From positions 1 through 64,000 of the forward strand of contig CAIUOU010000147.1 in NCBI GenBank assembly GCA_903900845.1: a stretch of DNA of 64,000 nucleotides, written 5' to 3'. The position numbers were made by a program, and so were the translations under genes. The notes below the pieces were generated by a model. That model ran no database searches and was not told the origin of the DNA. It saw nothing but the letters and a program-made list of their open reading frames with translations. Below, piece by piece: positions 15,639 through 25,367 of this stretch. Each line of letters begins with the position of its first letter. Position 1 is the stretch's first letter. This stretch comes from an uncultured Opitutia bacterium. GTDB lineage: Bacteria > Verrucomicrobiota > Verrucomicrobiia > Opitutales > Opitutaceae.

Positions 15639-17267
15639 TCAACGCATCCCCGCGCGCCAAGCCCCGTCCTCCATCGCGACGGCGCTCAGCGTCGCGCTAC
15701 TTCCCGTTTTCACGGCGAGACCCGCGGTGCGCCAGGCGGAAGTCGCCGCCGCCGGCCAGCCTTTCTCGTGCTCAACCGCCAATGCACCCTCCGTGTGGAG
15801 CCGCGGCGCCGCCAGCGCCTCCGCAAACGGCCGCCGCTCGACGACGTGCGCGAGCAGGAGGTCGAGCACGGCATTCGGGATTCGCCGCCCGCCCCGCCCG
15901 CCCACGGCGGCGATCGCCTTGCCACCCGCGGTCAGGATCACGGGCGCCATGTTGTGCAAGGGACGCTTGCCGGGGCCGGGCGCGTTGGGGTGCGCGAAGT
16001 CGGTCTCGAAACGAGACATCCCATGACCCAACGTGAGACCGAGTTCACCCACCGTCACCTGCGCGCCGAAGCTGTCGCCATGCGTGAGCGTGAGCGCCGC
16101 CATGTTCCCGTGCCGGTCACCTGCGCTGAAACTCAGAGTCCCGCCCTGCGGGGTGTTCTTAAGCCGGTGGTCGATCGACCGACCCGCCTTGAGGGCAGCC
16201 CGCACCCGCTCGGCGCTTTCACCTGCGTAGTCAGCCGACAGTAGCCGCGCCTGCGGCACCGGCCCGAAATCCGGATCCCCAAGCAGAGCCAGGCGGTCGC
16301 GCCACGCCAGACGCAGCGCCTCGACCCGCGCCAGCGCCCGCGGGCCGTCGCCCTCGATTTTCTCCCAACCCAGCGCGCGCAGCAGCGCGAGGGTCTGCAG
16401 CACCGTGATGCCTCCGGAGGTGAGCGGCGGGGTGTGGATCACCCGTCCGTCCCATTCGAGCCGTAGCGGCTCGACCAAACGCGCGCGGTAGGCGGCAAGA
16501 TCCCGTGCCGTCACCAGCCCGCCGTTCCGCGCGAAGCTTTCCCCCATCCGCAGCGCGAGATCTCCGCGATAAAGGGGCTCGGCCGACTCCGCCCTCGCCA
16601 GCGCCCGCAGCACTTCGGCCAGGGCGGGGTTGCGCCATTTTTCCCCGGCCTTGGGCGCGACCCCACCGGGCAGATAGAGCGCCGCCGAACCGGGATCCGC
16701 GCGCATACCGGCGGAGAGTTTGCCGAGAATCCCCGCCAGCGCCGGGGTCACCGTCACCCCGCCGGCGGTGAGCGCGATCGCCGGCTGCAAGGCATCGCTG
16801 AAACGCAACGTGCCGAATTCCTTCAATGCGAGGTGCAGCCCGGCCATCACGCCGGGGACTCCGGCCGACAACCATCCGTGGTGATTGCGCCGGCCCACAA
16901 CCTGTCCCTTCGCATCCGGCCGGAACATGTCCGCCGTGGCCGCCGCGGGCGCCGTGGTATTGGCGTCGATCACGACGATCCGCCGCCCGCCGTCCATCGC
17001 CACGATGCCGTGTGCCGCGTAACCGCCGACGCCGGTCTGATGGGGTTGCGTCACGGCGCCGACGAGCGCCGCCACCACCAGCGCGTCGACCGCGTTGCCA
17101 CCGTCGGCGAGCACCTTCGCGCCCGCCAATTCGGAGAACGCATCGCCCACCACGTGTCCGTGCGGCTGCGCCGGCCGCAGCGCGGCTTGGACGGACGGAC
17201 GAGCAACGAGGGCGGCGGCGCCGGCCTGCGCAAGAAAGCGACGACGAGAGGAAAGGGATGAGGGCAT
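15639..17267 (-). CDS. Gamma-glutamyltransferase, exported (Tat-type signal)
   Basis: 542-aa Ntn-hydrolase precursor that transfers or hydrolyses gamma-glutamyl groups, for example from glutathione. The predicted autoprocessing and nucleophile threonine is T377 in GGTLSFSAGDRHGN, close to the position in E. coli GGT. The upstream half includes ADGGNAVDALVVAALVGAV and TGVGGYAAHGIV, and the small-subunit segment RPLHNMAPVI is present. The start at 17267 begins MPSSLSSRRRFLAQAG, a twin-arginine-like signal; the open frame continues upstream to 17417 without family similarity. The canonical TTH before the strand reads GGT here. The gene is divergent from the sulfatase. Confidence 0.88.
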   Translation of the reverse strand: MPSSLSSRRRFLAQAGAAALVARPSVQAALRPAQPHGHVVGDAFSELAGAKVLADGGNAVDALVVAALVGAVTQPHQTGVGGYAAHGIVAMDGGRRIVVIDANTTAPAAATADMFRPDAKGQVVGRRNHHGWLSAGVPGVMAGLHLALKEFGTLRFSDALQPAIALTAGGVTVTPALAGILGKLSAGMRADPGSAALYLPGGVAPKAGEKWRNPALAEVLRALARAESAEPLYRGDLALRMGESFARNGGLVTARDLAAYRARLVEPLRLEWDGRVIHTPPLTSGGITVLQTLALLRALGWEKIEGDGPRALARVEALRLAWRDRLALLGDPDFGPVPQARLLSADYAGESAERVRAALKAGRSIDHRLKNTPQGGTLSFSAGDRHGNMAALTLTHGDSFGAQVTVGELGLTLGHGMSRFETDFAHPNAPGPGKRPLHNMAPVILTAGGKAIAAVGGRGGRRIPNAVLDLLLAHVVERRPFAEALAAPRLHTEGALAVEHEKGWPAAATSAWRTAGLAVKTGSSATLSAVAMEDGAWRAGMR

Positions 17268-17377
17268 CACGGGGGCGCGGGTATGCGGGAAAACGTCGTC
17301 CGCAAGCACCCGTCCTTTCAATTCCGGAAACCTTGAGCCGCTTCCGGACACTGGCAGCATCGCGACCGCCCCGCCCC

Positions 17378-18904
17378 ATGCGTACGCTTCTCGTGTTGAT
17401 CCTCGTATTCGCGTCATCGCCGCCGGCGGCGGCGCGCACTCCGAACTTCATCATCATTCTCGCTGACGATCTCGGCTGGGGCGACCTGTCCTGCCAGGGC
17501 AGCACGAACATCTCCACCCCGCGGCTCGATCGCCTCGGACGGGAAGGCGTGCGGTTCACCGACGCCTATTCGGCGGCACCGTTCTGCAGCCCCTCGCGCG
17601 CCGCGCTTCTGACCGGACGTCTACCGGCGCGCGCCGGCCTACCGTACGTCTTGTTCCCGACCGAGCACCACGGCCTGCCGGAAGCCGAGGTCACGCTCGC
17701 CACCCTGCTAAAAGCGCGGGGCTACGCCACGGCCTGCATCGGCAAATGGCATCTCGGCTGGGCCGAGCCTTTCCGACCACGCCGCCACGGTTTCGACGAG
17801 TACTTCGGCCTGCCGCACAGCAACGACTCCAACCAATGGCCGGCCGGCGAACCGTTCAGGCAGGTGATGGGGGTTGAACCCTTGCCGCTGGTCGACGGCG
17901 AACGCGTGGTGGAGGCGCCTGTCGATCAATCCACCCTCACCCGCCGTTACACCGAACGTGCCGTCGCGTTCATCCGCGCCAACCGCGACCGGCCCTTCCT
18001 GCTCTACCTGCCGCACACCATGCCTCACATCCCGCAATACGCCTCGCCGGAGTTCGCGGGGAAATCGAAGGGCGGATTGTACGGTGATACCGTCGAGGAG
18101 ATCGATGCCAGCACCGGCGTGATCCTCGACACGTTGCGCGAGCTCGGACTGGACCGTGACACCGTCGTGTTTTTCACGAGCGATAACGGTGCGCCGGGAG
18201 GCCGCGGGAATGCGGCCGGCGCCGGCAAGAACACTCCCGCCAAGACGAAGACGCCCGCGAAGTCCCCACGCTTTCCGGGTCGATCATTCTACGGCAGCAA
18301 CGGTCCGCTGCGCGCTGGTAAAGGCACGACGTACGAGGGCGGCATCCGCGTGCCGTTGCTGGTTCGCTGGCCCGGCGGGGTCGGGCCCGGACTCGTCGTC
18401 GATGCTCCGGTGTCGTTGTTGGACATCTTTCCCACCTGCGTGCGACTCGCCGGCGCCACGCCGCCGGGGGACCGAGTGATCGACGGCCGCGACTTTACGC
18501 CCTGGTTCGCCGCCGCCCCTGGCGCGGAGGCCCCGCCGCGCCTGCTGCCGCATTACTTCGGCGTGCAGCCGCAGGCGATTCGCGAGGGAAAATGGAAACT
18601 CATGCTCGGCGGCGTTCCCGCCCCCGACCCTCGGCCGGTCAGCCTGTGGTGGGAACACCTGCCGGCCTTGTTCGTGACCCAGCACCGCGTCCTTGCCTCG
18701 CCGGAACTGTACGACCTGGCGACCGATCCCGGAGAGAAGGAGAACCTCGCGGGGCATCACCCGGAGATCGTCGACCGCCTAGCTGCGCGGGCCCGGGATT
18801 TTGACGCCGCGCTTCAGGGCGACCGCCGTCCACTGCAGTTCGCTTCGGGGTCTCCTCCGCCGCCGCCCGGCGCGATTCGCCCGGCGCGCATCCCGCGGGA
18901 TTGA
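17378..18904 (+). CDS. Formylglycine-dependent sulfatase, exported
   Basis: 508-aa type I sulfatase. The signal peptide is MRTLLVLILVFASSPPAAA. Directly after it, NFIIILADDLGWGD supplies the two metal-binding aspartates. The modification site is C70 in FCSPSRAALLTGR (C-x-P-S-R), which an FGE-type enzyme would convert to formylglycine. CIGKWHLG and the later FFTSDNGAPGG are further family motifs. The insertion around NTPAKTKTPAKSPRF is a Lys/Pro-rich loop. The target sulfate ester (polysaccharide or small molecule) is not deducible. The open frame starts far upstream at 16826 on the reverse of the GGT gene, so ATG 17378 is clearly the start. Confidence 0.92.
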   Translation: MRTLLVLILVFASSPPAAARTPNFIIILADDLGWGDLSCQGSTNISTPRLDRLGREGVRFTDAYSAAPFCSPSRAALLTGRLPARAGLPYVLFPTEHHGLPEAEVTLATLLKARGYATACIGKWHLGWAEPFRPRRHGFDEYFGLPHSNDSNQWPAGEPFRQVMGVEPLPLVDGERVVEAPVDQSTLTRRYTERAVAFIRANRDRPFLLYLPHTMPHIPQYASPEFAGKSKGGLYGDTVEEIDASTGVILDTLRELGLDRDTVVFFTSDNGAPGGRGNAAGAGKNTPAKTKTPAKSPRFPGRSFYGSNGPLRAGKGTTYEGGIRVPLLVRWPGGVGPGLVVDAPVSLLDIFPTCVRLAGATPPGDRVIDGRDFTPWFAAAPGAEAPPRLLPHYFGVQPQAIREGKWKLMLGGVPAPDPRPVSLWWEHLPALFVTQHRVLASPELYDLATDPGEKENLAGHHPEIVDRLAARARDFDAALQGDRRPLQFASGSPPPPPGAIRPARIPRD

Positions 18905-18981
18905 CTCGCCCCTGAGCCGTCGGGTACCCGTCACAGCTTGCGTCGGACGCCAGCCTCACCCCGCCGCTGATCCACTCCCCC

Positions 18982-20730
18982 ATGAACGATTCCTCCCCCT
19001 CGACCGATCCCAAAACCCTGCGCCGCGTAATCTGGGCGTCCTCGCTGGGAACACTGTTCGAGTGGTACGACTTCTATCTGTACGGCGCCCTCGCGATTTT
19101 CTTCAGCAGCAAATTCTTCCCCCCCGGCAACGAGACGGCCCAGCTTCTGGCCAGCCTCGCGACCTTCGGCGCCGGCTTCGGCGTGCGGCCCCTCGGGGCG
19201 CTGGTCTTCGGGCACCTTGGCGACCTCATCGGCCGCAAGTACACCTTCCTGGTCACGATGGCGACGATGGGCCTCGCGACCACCATGGTCGGGTTCCTGC
19301 CGACCTACGAGCAATGGGGCCTCGGAGCCACGATCATCCTCGTGCTGCTGCGGCTCCTGCAGGGCCTGGCGCTGGGCGGGGAATACGGCGGGGCCGCCAC
19401 CTACGTCGCCGAGCACGTACCGGATGACCGGCGTGGCTACTACACCAGCTACATCCAGACGACCGCCACCCTGGGCTTCTTCCTCAGCATGGGCGTGATC
19501 GGCGCGACGCGGCTGCTCGTCGGCGAGGAGGCCTTCAAGTCCTACGGCTGGCGCATCCCGTTCCTGATGTCGTTCATTTTGCTCGGGCTGAGCCTCTACA
19601 TCCGGATGAAGATGCAGGAGAGCCCGCTGTTCGCGAAGCTCAAGAGCAAGGGTCACGTGGCCAAGAACCCGCTCAAGGAGAGCTTCAGCAACCCGGTCAA
19701 CTTGCGCTACGTGCTGCTGGCGCTGTTCGGTGCGACCGCGGGCCAGGGCGTCATCTGGTACACCGGCCAGTTCTACGCGCTGACCTTCCTGCAGACGACC
19801 CTCAAGCTCCACTGGCTGCCGGCCTACGCGATCCTCACCATCGCGCTGGCGCTGGGCACGCCGCTGTTCCTCGTCTTCGGACACCTCTCCGACCGCATCG
19901 GCCGCAAGAAGGTGATGCTGGCGGGCTGTTTGCTCGCTGTGCTGACCTACGTGCCGATCTATATGGCGATGCGGCACTTCACCCCGCTGCTCGCACCGGG
20001 CCAGACCGCGATCCTCTGGGCGGACCTGCCGGCGTTTAACCTGACGATGCTGGTCGGGCTGGTGTTCCTCCAAGTGATCTACGTGACGATGGTCTACGGG
20101 CCGATCGCAGCGTTCCTGGTGGAATTGTTCCCCACCAATATCCGTTACACCTCGATGTCACTGCCTTACCATCTGGGCAACGGCTGGTTCGGCGGCTTCC
20201 TGCCGCTGATCGCCACGGCGGTGGCCGCCTCCAAGGTGACCGAGGAAGCCTTCGGTTCCGGGGCCATCTATGCCGGCCTCATCTACCCGATCGCCATCGC
20301 GCTGGTGACGCTCGTGGTCGGAGGGCTGTTCATCCGCGAGACGAAGGGCCACAAGATCGACACCGCGATTCATGTGACCGACGGCAAGCGGGAGACGTTC
20401 GATTGGAATTCCGTGCTCATGGCCCTAGGGATCGGTCTCGTGGCGCTGCTGCTTGCCGGCCAGGGCTTCTGGTTGGCGCTGGTCGGAGGCGCCGGCCTGT
20501 TCGCGCTGCCGACCATCTTTTTCCGCCTCGAGTGCTCGCGGTGGGCGGCGATCGGCCTCGTGCTCACCTGCCTCGCGGTGACCGCCGTGATCGGCCACTT
20601 CGTCCACCCGCAGCTGGTCGCGCTGGGAGGCATGTTCCGCTTCTTCGCGTTCACCCTGCTCCTCGGCGTCTACACGGTGCTGCTGGCGGTGGCCTACTTC
20701 GCCTTCCGCCCGAAAGCGGCGACGGCCTGA
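18982..20730 (+). CDS. MFS transporter of the metabolite:H+ symporter (MHS) type, with C-terminal membrane extension
   Basis: 582-aa inner-membrane symporter. The MHS signatures are clear: ASSLGTLFEWYDFYLYG in TM1, GHLGDLIGRKYTFL after TM2, GGEYGGAATYVAEHVP in TM4-5, and a second GHLSDRIGRKKVM in the C-terminal half. Family members such as KgtP, ProP and ShiA have about 430-500 residues and 12 TM. Here roughly 100 extra residues after DTAIHVTDGKRETFDW form three to four further hydrophobic segments with no motif I recognise. Substrate by family is an organic acid, osmolyte or sugar acid. It lies 77 bases after the sulfatase and may import its product. Confidence 0.9.
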   Translation: MNDSSPSTDPKTLRRVIWASSLGTLFEWYDFYLYGALAIFFSSKFFPPGNETAQLLASLATFGAGFGVRPLGALVFGHLGDLIGRKYTFLVTMATMGLATTMVGFLPTYEQWGLGATIILVLLRLLQGLALGGEYGGAATYVAEHVPDDRRGYYTSYIQTTATLGFFLSMGVIGATRLLVGEEAFKSYGWRIPFLMSFILLGLSLYIRMKMQESPLFAKLKSKGHVAKNPLKESFSNPVNLRYVLLALFGATAGQGVIWYTGQFYALTFLQTTLKLHWLPAYAILTIALALGTPLFLVFGHLSDRIGRKKVMLAGCLLAVLTYVPIYMAMRHFTPLLAPGQTAILWADLPAFNLTMLVGLVFLQVIYVTMVYGPIAAFLVELFPTNIRYTSMSLPYHLGNGWFGGFLPLIATAVAASKVTEEAFGSGAIYAGLIYPIAIALVTLVVGGLFIRETKGHKIDTAIHVTDGKRETFDWNSVLMALGIGLVALLLAGQGFWLALVGGAGLFALPTIFFRLECSRWAAIGLVLTCLAVTAVIGHFVHPQLVALGGMFRFFAFTLLLGVYTVLLAVAYFAFRPKAATA

Positions 20731-20804
20731 GAAGCGAGGGGCGAGGCCCGGGGCCGACCTGAGCACACCGTTGCCCGCGGGCCGCGGATAGCTTCAATCC
20801 GGCC

Positions 20805-23654
20805 GTGCCCCCTCCCCGCCTACTCGTCCTGACGGCTCTTCTCGCGGCCGTCGCTTCCGCGACTGAGCCGGGAGCGGGCGGCGAGGAATTGTTCACGCGG
20901 CGCGTGGCGCCGTTGCTGCGCGAGAAGTGCCTCGCCTGCCATGGTCAGGACGAGGCCAAGATCAAAGGCGGCCTTGATCTGCGCACGCGCGCCGAGGCGC
21001 TCATCGGCGGCGACAGCGCCAAGCCGGCCTTCGCGGCCGGACGGCCGGAGGAGAGTCCACTCTACCTCGCCGCGCGCCGGAACCACGACGACTGGAAAGC
21101 CATGCCGCCGAAGGAGGCGGAGGCACTCTCCGCTACGCAGCTCGGCTGGCTGCGGGAATGGATCGCCGGTGGCGCGCCCTGGCCCGACGCCGCGCGTCAG
21201 GACGAGATTCGTGCCGCCCTAGGCGCCACATGGGCGGCCGAGGACGGAGTGACCGTCGCGACGAGCGCCGGCCTTTCGCCGGAATGGAACGTCCGCCGTT
21301 ACCAACCGGCCGACCTTTGGGCCTATCGGCCGTTGAAGAAACCCGCCGTGCCCGGCGCTGCCCCGGCAGCGCATCCCGTCGACGCGTTTCTGGAGGAAAA
21401 ACTTGCCGCTCTCGGTCTTACTCCCGCACCGCCCGCCGCGGCCCGCGTGTTGATCCGCCGGATGAGTTTCGGACTCACCGGGCTGCCCCCCTCGCCCGAG
21501 GAGGTCGCGGCTTTCGAGCGAGCCCACACCGTCGACCCGCGCGCCGCGGTCGCGGCGGCCGCGGACCGCCTCCTCGCGAGCCCGCACCACGGCGAGCGCC
21601 TCGCCCAGCACTGGCTCGACGTCGTGCGTTATGCCGACACCGCGGGCTTCGCCAATGACTACGACCGCGGCAACGCCTGGCGCTACCGCGACTACGTCGT
21701 CCGCGCGTTTAACGCGGACAAGCCCTTCGACGGCTTCATCCGCGAGCAGATCGCCGGCGACGAGATCGACCCGGAAAACCCGGAGGCGATCGTCGCCACC
21801 GGTTTCCTGCGCATGGGCCCTTGGGAACTGACCGGCATGGAGGTCGCGAAGGTCGCGCGGCAACGCTTCCTCGACGACGTCACCAACAGCGTGGGCGAGA
21901 CCTTCCTCGGCCAGCCGCTGCAATGCGCGCGCTGCCACGACCACAAGTTCGACCCCGTGCCGACGCGCGACTACTACGCGATCCAGGCCGTGTTCGCGAC
22001 GACCCAGCTGGCCGAACGGCCGGCGGCTTTCGCGCCGCAGGAGAACACCTCGGGATTCGGGGAGCGGAAGTACCTCGAGCAAAGGCGGGAGGATCATCTC
22101 GCCGCGCTCCGCCGACTCGATGAGCGCATGCTCGCGAACGCGACGGAGTGGTTCCGCGCCGCCGGCCGCGATCCGGTACGCTGGCAGGCCGCCGTCGCCC
22201 AGGCGCGCACCCAGGAACGCGCCAAGCAGCGCCGGGAGTTCGAGGGGGTCTTCGCCGCCGCGCGCTCGATTCTCATGCGCCAGAAGGTTCCCGAGGAGGA
22301 GTTCCCACCGAAGCTCGTGGGTCTGACCCCGCAGGAGTACGGCGAGGAACGCGTTGCCCGGAAGGGGCTCGAGCGCCTCCGCTGGGAACTCGAGCGCTAC
22401 GAGCCGTTCGCGCTCGCCGTCTACAACGGACGCACACCCGAGGTGAAATCGGTCAACGCCCCCGCGCGCGTGCCGAACTCTCGGCTGGAGGCCGGTGAGT
22501 TGGAGGAGACCTGCATCCTCACCGGTGGCGACCCGTTTTCACCCGGAGCACGCGTCGCGCCCGGTGTGCTCAGCATGCTCGGAGATATCGGCGTCGGCAC
22601 CGTGCCTGAGACCATCGATGGCAGGAGGCGCACGCTCGCCGCTTGGGTCGCCAGCCCCGCCAACCCGCTCACGGCCCGCGTCATCGTGAACCGCGTCTGG
22701 CAATGGCACTTCGGCCGTCCCCTCGCCGCCAACCCCAACAACTTCGGCGTGGCCGGCGGCAAACCCTCCCACCCCGCGCTGCTCGACTGGCTCGCGGTGA
22801 CGTTCGTCGAGCACGGATGGTCGCTGAAGCGCCTGCACCGCCTCATCGTGACGAGCGCCGCCTACGCGAGGTCCTCCGCGCATCCGGATCGGAAGACGTT
22901 GGCGGAAAGGGATCCCGCTGCGGTTTCCCTGGCAGTCTTTCCACTCCGGCGCCTGAGCGCGGAGGAACTGCGTGACGCGATGCTCGTCGCCTCGGGCGAA
23001 CTGAACCGCGCGATCGGCGGCATCCCGAACCGCCCCGAGATCAACCCGGAGGTCGCGCTGCAACCTCGCCAGGTGATGGGAACGTTCGCCGCCGCGTGGG
23101 TCCCGAACGCGCTGCCCGCCGAGCGGCACCGCCGCAGTCTCTACGCGCTCCGCATCCGCGGGCTGCCCGATCCGGCGATGGAGGTCTTCAACCAGCCGGG
23201 CCCGGATTTCTCGTGCGAGCAGCGCGACGCGTCCACGATCACGCCCCAGGTCTTCAGTCTCTTCAACGGCGCCGCCAGCCACGCGCGCGCGCTCGCGCTC
23301 GCCGCCCGCGCAGTGCGCGAATCCGCCGACGACGCCGGAGCCGTCACCCGCTGCTTTGCGCTCGCCCTTGGCCGCGCACCTTCGGCCGAAGAGCTCGCCG
23401 CCTGCCTTGCCCATTGGAAGGAGATCATCCCGCTCGCCGCCGAGGCGCCGGCCGCGTCGCGGCCGGCGGCGGAGGTCCGCCGCGAGGCGGTCGAGGAGAA
23501 CACCGGCGAGCGCTTCGCGTTCACCGAGCGGCTGCACGCCTCCCGTGATTTCAAACCCGACCTCGCACCCGCCGACGTCCCTGCACGAACCCGCGCGCTG
23601 GCCGACCTCTGCCTCGTGCTGTTCAACGGCAACGAATTCACCCACGTGGAATAA
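20805..23654 (+). CDS. DUF1549/DUF1553 protein with planctomycete-type cytochrome c domain
   Basis: 949-aa exported protein. A GTG start precedes a signal peptide (LLVLTALLAAVASA); no nearer ATG exists before the first domain. The planctomycete-type cytochrome c domain has a heme motif C42-x2-C45-H46 (CLACH) with TRRVAPLLREK before it. DUF1549 follows (FGLTGLPPSPEEVAAFE, QHWLDVVRYADTAGF) with a second CARCHDHKFDP heme-like motif, and DUF1553 fills the C-terminal half (RVWQWHFGRPL, FSLFNGA). Biochemical role is unknown. These proteins commonly pair with DUF1501 proteins, as here (11 bases downstream), near sulfatases in Planctomycetes and Verrucomicrobia. Confidence 0.92.
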   Translation: MPPPRLLVLTALLAAVASATEPGAGGEELFTRRVAPLLREKCLACHGQDEAKIKGGLDLRTRAEALIGGDSAKPAFAAGRPEESPLYLAARRNHDDWKAMPPKEAEALSATQLGWLREWIAGGAPWPDAARQDEIRAALGATWAAEDGVTVATSAGLSPEWNVRRYQPADLWAYRPLKKPAVPGAAPAAHPVDAFLEEKLAALGLTPAPPAAARVLIRRMSFGLTGLPPSPEEVAAFERAHTVDPRAAVAAAADRLLASPHHGERLAQHWLDVVRYADTAGFANDYDRGNAWRYRDYVVRAFNADKPFDGFIREQIAGDEIDPENPEAIVATGFLRMGPWELTGMEVAKVARQRFLDDVTNSVGETFLGQPLQCARCHDHKFDPVPTRDYYAIQAVFATTQLAERPAAFAPQENTSGFGERKYLEQRREDHLAALRRLDERMLANATEWFRAAGRDPVRWQAAVAQARTQERAKQRREFEGVFAAARSILMRQKVPEEEFPPKLVGLTPQEYGEERVARKGLERLRWELERYEPFALAVYNGRTPEVKSVNAPARVPNSRLEAGELEETCILTGGDPFSPGARVAPGVLSMLGDIGVGTVPETIDGRRRTLAAWVASPANPLTARVIVNRVWQWHFGRPLAANPNNFGVAGGKPSHPALLDWLAVTFVEHGWSLKRLHRLIVTSAAYARSSAHPDRKTLAERDPAAVSLAVFPLRRLSAEELRDAMLVASGELNRAIGGIPNRPEINPEVALQPRQVMGTFAAAWVPNALPAERHRRSLYALRIRGLPDPAMEVFNQPGPDFSCEQRDASTITPQVFSLFNGAASHARALALAARAVRESADDAGAVTRCFALALGRAPSAEELAACLAHWKEIIPLAAEAPAASRPAAEVRREAVEENTGERFAFTERLHASRDFKPDLAPADVPARTRALADLCLVLFNGNEFTHVE

Positions 23655-23665
23655 CCCGCCACCCC

Positions 23666-25099
23666 ATGAGTTCCTATTTTCCCTGCGCCGGCGGCCGCGC
23701 CCTGCACGCCCCCACCCGGCGCGACTTCGTCTACGGCCTAGGCGCCAGTCTCGGCAGCGTGGCGTTCAGCGCGCTCCTCGCCGCGAACGCGACCGGCGCC
23801 CGCCCCGGACCGCTCGCCCCGCGCGCGCCGCACCGGCCGACGAAGGCCAAGTCGTGCATCTTCCTCATGATGGAGGGCGGCCCTTCGCACCTCGACACTT
23901 TCGATCCGAAACCCGCCCTCGAACGTCTGCACCTCAAGGAATTCGTCCGCGAGGGCCGACGGAACTCCGCGATGGAGAGCGGCAAACGTTATTACGTCCG
24001 CAGCCCGTTCCGCTTCCGCAAGGCCGGCGCGAGCGGGGCCGACATGGCGGAGAACTGGGAGCACCTCGCGCAGGTGGCCGACGATCTCTGTTTCTACCGC
24101 GGCTGCCAGGTCGACAGCGTCAACCACCCCACCGCGATGTACCAGATGAACACGGGCAACCGGTTCGGCGGCGATCCGGGCATCGGCGCGTGGGTGACCT
24201 ACGGACTCGGCTCGTTGAACCAGAACCTGCCCGGCTTCGTGGTGCTGCCCGAGGTTTCCTATCCTCAGGGCGGAGCCCAGAATTGGGGCAGCGGCTACCT
24301 GCCGGCGGTTTTCCAGGGCACGCCGCTGCGCGCAAAGGGCGCGCCCATCCTTGATCTGGCCCCGCCGGCGGGCGTCTCGCCAGAACGGCAACGCCGCAAC
24401 CTCGACCTTCTCGCGCGGCTCGACGCCGCCCACGCGTCACACCATCCGGGCGCCGACGCCCTCGCCGCGCGCATGGAGAGCTACGAGCTGGCGTTCCGCA
24501 TGCAGATGGAGGTGCCGGGCGTGCTCGATCTGGCCGGTGAGGATGAAGGGACTCGCGAGCTCTACGGCATCGGTCGGGAGCCCACCGACGCGTTCGGCCG
24601 GAAATGCCTGCTGGCTCGTCGGCTGGTCGAGCGCGGCGTGCGATTCGTCCAACTTTACAACGGCACCTGGGACAGCCACGACTACATCGAGCGTGCTCAC
24701 GGCAACCTCGTGCGCGGCGTCGACCAGCCGATCGCCGGGCTGATCGCCGATCTCAAGCGCCGCGGCCTGCTCGACAGCACCCTCGTCGTGTGGTGCGGGG
24801 AATTCGGCCGCACTCCCGACAACGGCGTGCGCGGCGGCACCGCCTACGGCCGGGACCACAACCCCAAGGCGATGACGATCTGGATGGCGGGCGGCGGCGT
24901 GAAAGCCGGCCACACCATCGGCGCCACCGACGAGACGGGCATGGAGGCGGTCGACCGCGTGCACCACGTGCGTGACCTCCATGTGACGTTGCTCCATCTG
25001 CTCGGGCTGGATGACAACCGCCTCACCTACTACCACGGCGGCCGTTTCAAGCAGCTCAGCCAGTTCGGTGGCACGGTGATCAACGAGCTCATCGCCTGA
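23666..25099 (+). CDS. DUF1501 family protein, Tat-exported
   Basis: 477-aa protein of the DUF1501 family, a sulfatase/alkaline-phosphatase-fold relative of unknown activity. The N-terminus PTRRDFVYGLGASLGS is a twin-arginine signal. Family blocks visible: FLMMEGGPSHLDTFDPKP, VWCGEFGRTPDN, GRDHNPKAMTIWMAGGGVKAG and VDRVHHVRDLHVTLLHLLGLD. It follows the DUF1549/DUF1553 gene by 11 bases, and the two probably act as a pair at the cell envelope; this pairing is a recurring one in the phylum group. It is full length and its start is set by the Tat signal. Confidence 0.93.
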   Translation: MSSYFPCAGGRALHAPTRRDFVYGLGASLGSVAFSALLAANATGARPGPLAPRAPHRPTKAKSCIFLMMEGGPSHLDTFDPKPALERLHLKEFVREGRRNSAMESGKRYYVRSPFRFRKAGASGADMAENWEHLAQVADDLCFYRGCQVDSVNHPTAMYQMNTGNRFGGDPGIGAWVTYGLGSLNQNLPGFVVLPEVSYPQGGAQNWGSGYLPAVFQGTPLRAKGAPILDLAPPAGVSPERQRRNLDLLARLDAAHASHHPGADALAARMESYELAFRMQMEVPGVLDLAGEDEGTRELYGIGREPTDAFGRKCLLARRLVERGVRFVQLYNGTWDSHDYIERAHGNLVRGVDQPIAGLIADLKRRGLLDSTLVVWCGEFGRTPDNGVRGGTAYGRDHNPKAMTIWMAGGGVKAGHTIGATDETGMEAVDRVHHVRDLHVTLLHLLGLDDNRLTYYHGGRFKQLSQFGGTVINELIA

Positions 25100-25367
25100 G
25101 CGGAGCGTCACGGGGTTTTCGCGGCTTCCCTTCCTCGCCCGGCCCACGACGGGAAAACAGCCGCGGCTGCACCGCGTGCATTACGGCCGGAATTCCCGGA
25201 CTACGATTCACGCGGGAACCCCACCGGGGATTTCGAGCTTCGCCGTGCCCCCGAAGACCTTGGTTTCACATTCTACCGCGTCTTCCGAGCCTTCCTGTCT
25301 TACGCGCCTCCGCCGGATTCCGCCTGCGACCTTGCCTGATTACGGAACGAAGCATCAGGCTGCGCGG

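Noticed and set aside
16826-17377. Upstream part of the sulfatase reading frame
   Set aside because: It overlaps the opposite-strand GGT gene and is Arg/Pro-rich; the signal peptide begins at 17378.
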